From Rubellimicrobium rubrum (lineage in GTDB: Bacteria > Pseudomonadota > Alphaproteobacteria > Rhodobacterales > Rhodobacteraceae): 64,000 nt of DNA. The stretch spans positions 1 to 64,000 of the forward strand of contig NZ_VDFU01000009.1 of assembly GCF_006152115.1 (NCBI RefSeq), given 5' to 3'. Under the pieces are notes generated by a model. That model was not told where the DNA came from. It saw nothing but the letters and a program-made list of their open reading frames with translations, and did not search any database. This document shows, piece after piece, positions 62,699 to 64,000 of the stretch. Every line of letters starts with the position of its first letter. Within the stretch, counting starts at the first letter, position 1. The position numbers and the translations under genes are program-made.

Positions 62699-64000
62699 CT
62701 ACTGCCCCGACAGGATCGACAGCAGCGCATCGAGCACCGCATCCTGCTCCTGCTGCTCGCCGGCAGGGGCCGGGGTTCCGAAGGCCGCGGCCAGCGCTGC
62801 GTCCGTCGCCGGATCGCCGGTAGGCGCGAATGGCTCGCCCGAACCGTCGGCCAGAAGGCCGTTCGGATCGACGAATCCCCCACCACCTCCGGCAGGAGGC
62901 GCCATGGGCAGGGGCCGGGGCGTCTCGCCCTCCAGCACCCGGGTCATCGTCTCGCGCCAGATGTCGGCCGGAAGGCCCCCGCCGGTCACCCCCTTGAGCG
63001 GCGTGTTGTCGTCGTAGCCCATCCAGACGCCCGTCACGTAATCGGCCGAAAAGCCGATGAACCACGCGTCTCGCGCGGCTTGGGTCGTGCCCGTCTTGCC
63101 CGCGATCTGCCAGCCGGGGATGCGGGCCCGCTGGCCGGTCCCATCCTCGACCACGCGCCACATCATCCAGGTGAGCTCGCGCGCCGCCGTTTCCTGGATC
63201 ACCCGCTCGCGGATGCCGCCACCCTGGCCCATGAGCGGCGTCTCCTCGCCATGAAGCGTGAGGTCCAGAAGGCCGTAGGGCGTCACCGCCGACCCGCCGT
63301 TCAGGATGCCGGCATAGGCCCCCGTCATCTCCAGCAGAGTCGATTCGGAGGCACCCAGCGCCAGCGCCGGGCCAAGCGCGAGGTCGCCTTCGATCCCGAA
63401 CTGCGCCGCAACGTTGCGGACGCTTTCGCGGCCCACCTGTTCGGACAGGCGGACGGCGGGAATGTTACGGCTTTCGGCCATGGCCTGGGTCAGGGTGATC
63501 GTGCCCTTGAACTGATGGTCGTAGTTGTCGGGGCACCAGTTGCCCGAGCCCGCGATCGACAGGCACATCGACGTGTCGGAGATCAGGTCCAGAGGATGCA
63601 TCCCGAGATCGAGAGCCGCCGCATAGACGAAGGGCTTGAAGCTCGACCCGGTCTGCCGAAGGGCCATGGTGGCCCGGTTGAACTGGCCCGCACCCGCCTC
63701 GCGCCCGCCGACCATGCCGCGCACCGCCCCGTCCGAACTCATTACGACGATGGCCGCCTCGGCCTTGCTGCCGGCCCGCACCTGGGACTCGAACACATCG
63801 GCCAGCGCCTCCTCGGCAGCCCGCTGAATACGCGGGTCGAGGGTGGTGCGGATGGTCACGTCCTCGGTCGTGTCGCGGGTGAAGAACTCGGGCCCCGAGT
63901 CCATCACCCAGTCGGCAAAGGCTCCGCCCGAACGGGCCGCTGCGGCGGGCGACAACTGCGCCGGATTCGCGCGGGCTTCCTCGGCCTGCGCAGCATCGAG
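62699..64000 (-). CDS. Class A penicillin-binding protein, PBP1A type (3' part; start lies beyond the window)
   Basis: The frame is open to the right edge, so at least 430 C-terminal residues are seen. The transpeptidase domain is complete enough to show TGSSFKPFVYAAAL (SxxK nucleophile serine), SRNIPAVRLSE (SxN) and IAGKTGTTQAARDAWFIGF (KTG). The glycosyltransferase domain must lie outside. Mature enzymes of this type polymerise and cross-link peptidoglycan. The last 90 residues are Pro/Gly/Ala-rich and end in a short helix (AVLDALLSILSGQ). The two cysteines in SMCLSIAGSGNWCPDN may pair. Confidence 0.93.
   Translation of the reverse strand, partial: LDAAQAEEARANPAQLSPAAAARSGGAFADWVMDSGPEFFTRDTTEDVTIRTTLDPRIQRAAEEALADVFESQVRAGSKAEAAIVVMSSDGAVRGMVGGREAGAGQFNRATMALRQTGSSFKPFVYAAALDLGMHPLDLISDTSMCLSIAGSGNWCPDNYDHQFKGTITLTQAMAESRNIPAVRLSEQVGRESVRNVAAQFGIEGDLALGPALALGASESTLLEMTGAYAGILNGGSAVTPYGLLDLTLHGEETPLMGQGGGIRERVIQETAARELTWMMWRVVEDGTGQRARIPGWQIAGKTGTTQAARDAWFIGFSADYVTGVWMGYDDNTPLKGVTGGGLPADIWRETMTRVLEGETPRPLPMAPPAGGGGGFVDPNGLLADGSGEPFAPTGDPATDAALAAAFGTPAPAGEQQEQDAVLDALLSILSGQ

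Overview
This window is a dense, GC-rich chromosomal segment that looks like a member of the Rhodobacterales (Alphaproteobacteria; the porin and several small secreted families suggest something near Rubellimicrobium or Rhodobacter, but the genus is an inference). The evidence is a CcrM-type GANTC methyltransferase beside rnhB and mutY, a CenR-like response regulator, DUF4170 and DUF2125 proteins, an lpxK/KDO-transferase-like pair, a dapC-like aminotransferase before ftsK, and lolA after it. I support 68 protein-coding genes, two of them cut by the window edges. I see no rRNA, tRNA, CRISPR array, insertion sequence or prophage.

Layout: 1-3000 holds a DUF72 fragment, a 600-base stretch without a recognisable gene, and small unknowns, including a membrane-anchored winged-helix protein overlapping a small secreted protein. 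3.2-9.7 kb carries rnhB, ccrM, mutY, dciA, a DsbA-like thioredoxin, a CoA-transferase and lpxK. 9.7-15 kb has a divergent KDO-transferase-like gene, DUF4170, pmbA, DUF2125 and an HNH protein. 15.1-20.1 kb holds a flavoprotein, yjbH-yjbF, and a tandemly duplicated 76-residue secreted/membrane protein whose two copies each carry the same 11-bp hairpin downstream. 20.1-28 kb is holA-lptE-leuS, a very acidic porin, yggS, an L,D-transpeptidase-like gene and a long ribA. 28-30 kb has cenR and two tandem small secreted paralogues. 30-41.2 kb is housekeeping: xth, SGNH hydrolase, thioredoxin-TPR, Lon N-domain protein, Trm112-like, a UbiH-family monooxygenase, amidase, aminotransferase, ftsK and lolA.

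41.2-45 kb is the most interesting area: two divergently transcribed secreted proteins built of Gly/Arg/Asp-rich sequence sit beside a NarL-type response regulator and its membrane histidine kinase. A palindromic motif (GGAC-TTTG-GTCC) occurs twice between the divergent genes and once just upstream of the kinase gene, as expected for an autoregulated two-component regulon.

45-64 kb has hspQ, a free-methionine sulfoxide reductase/tandem-GFA/rluA run, dapA, a soluble lytic transglycosylase followed by a BadF-type kinase, rsmD, redox genes, a five-gene overlapping run (ridA, ugpQ, GNAT, GST, pterin dehydratase), a type I secretion ATPase/adaptor pair, mlaA-mlaC, and the 3' part of a class A penicillin-binding protein. 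Many pairs overlap by 4 bases (ATGA or GTGA), so translational coupling is common.
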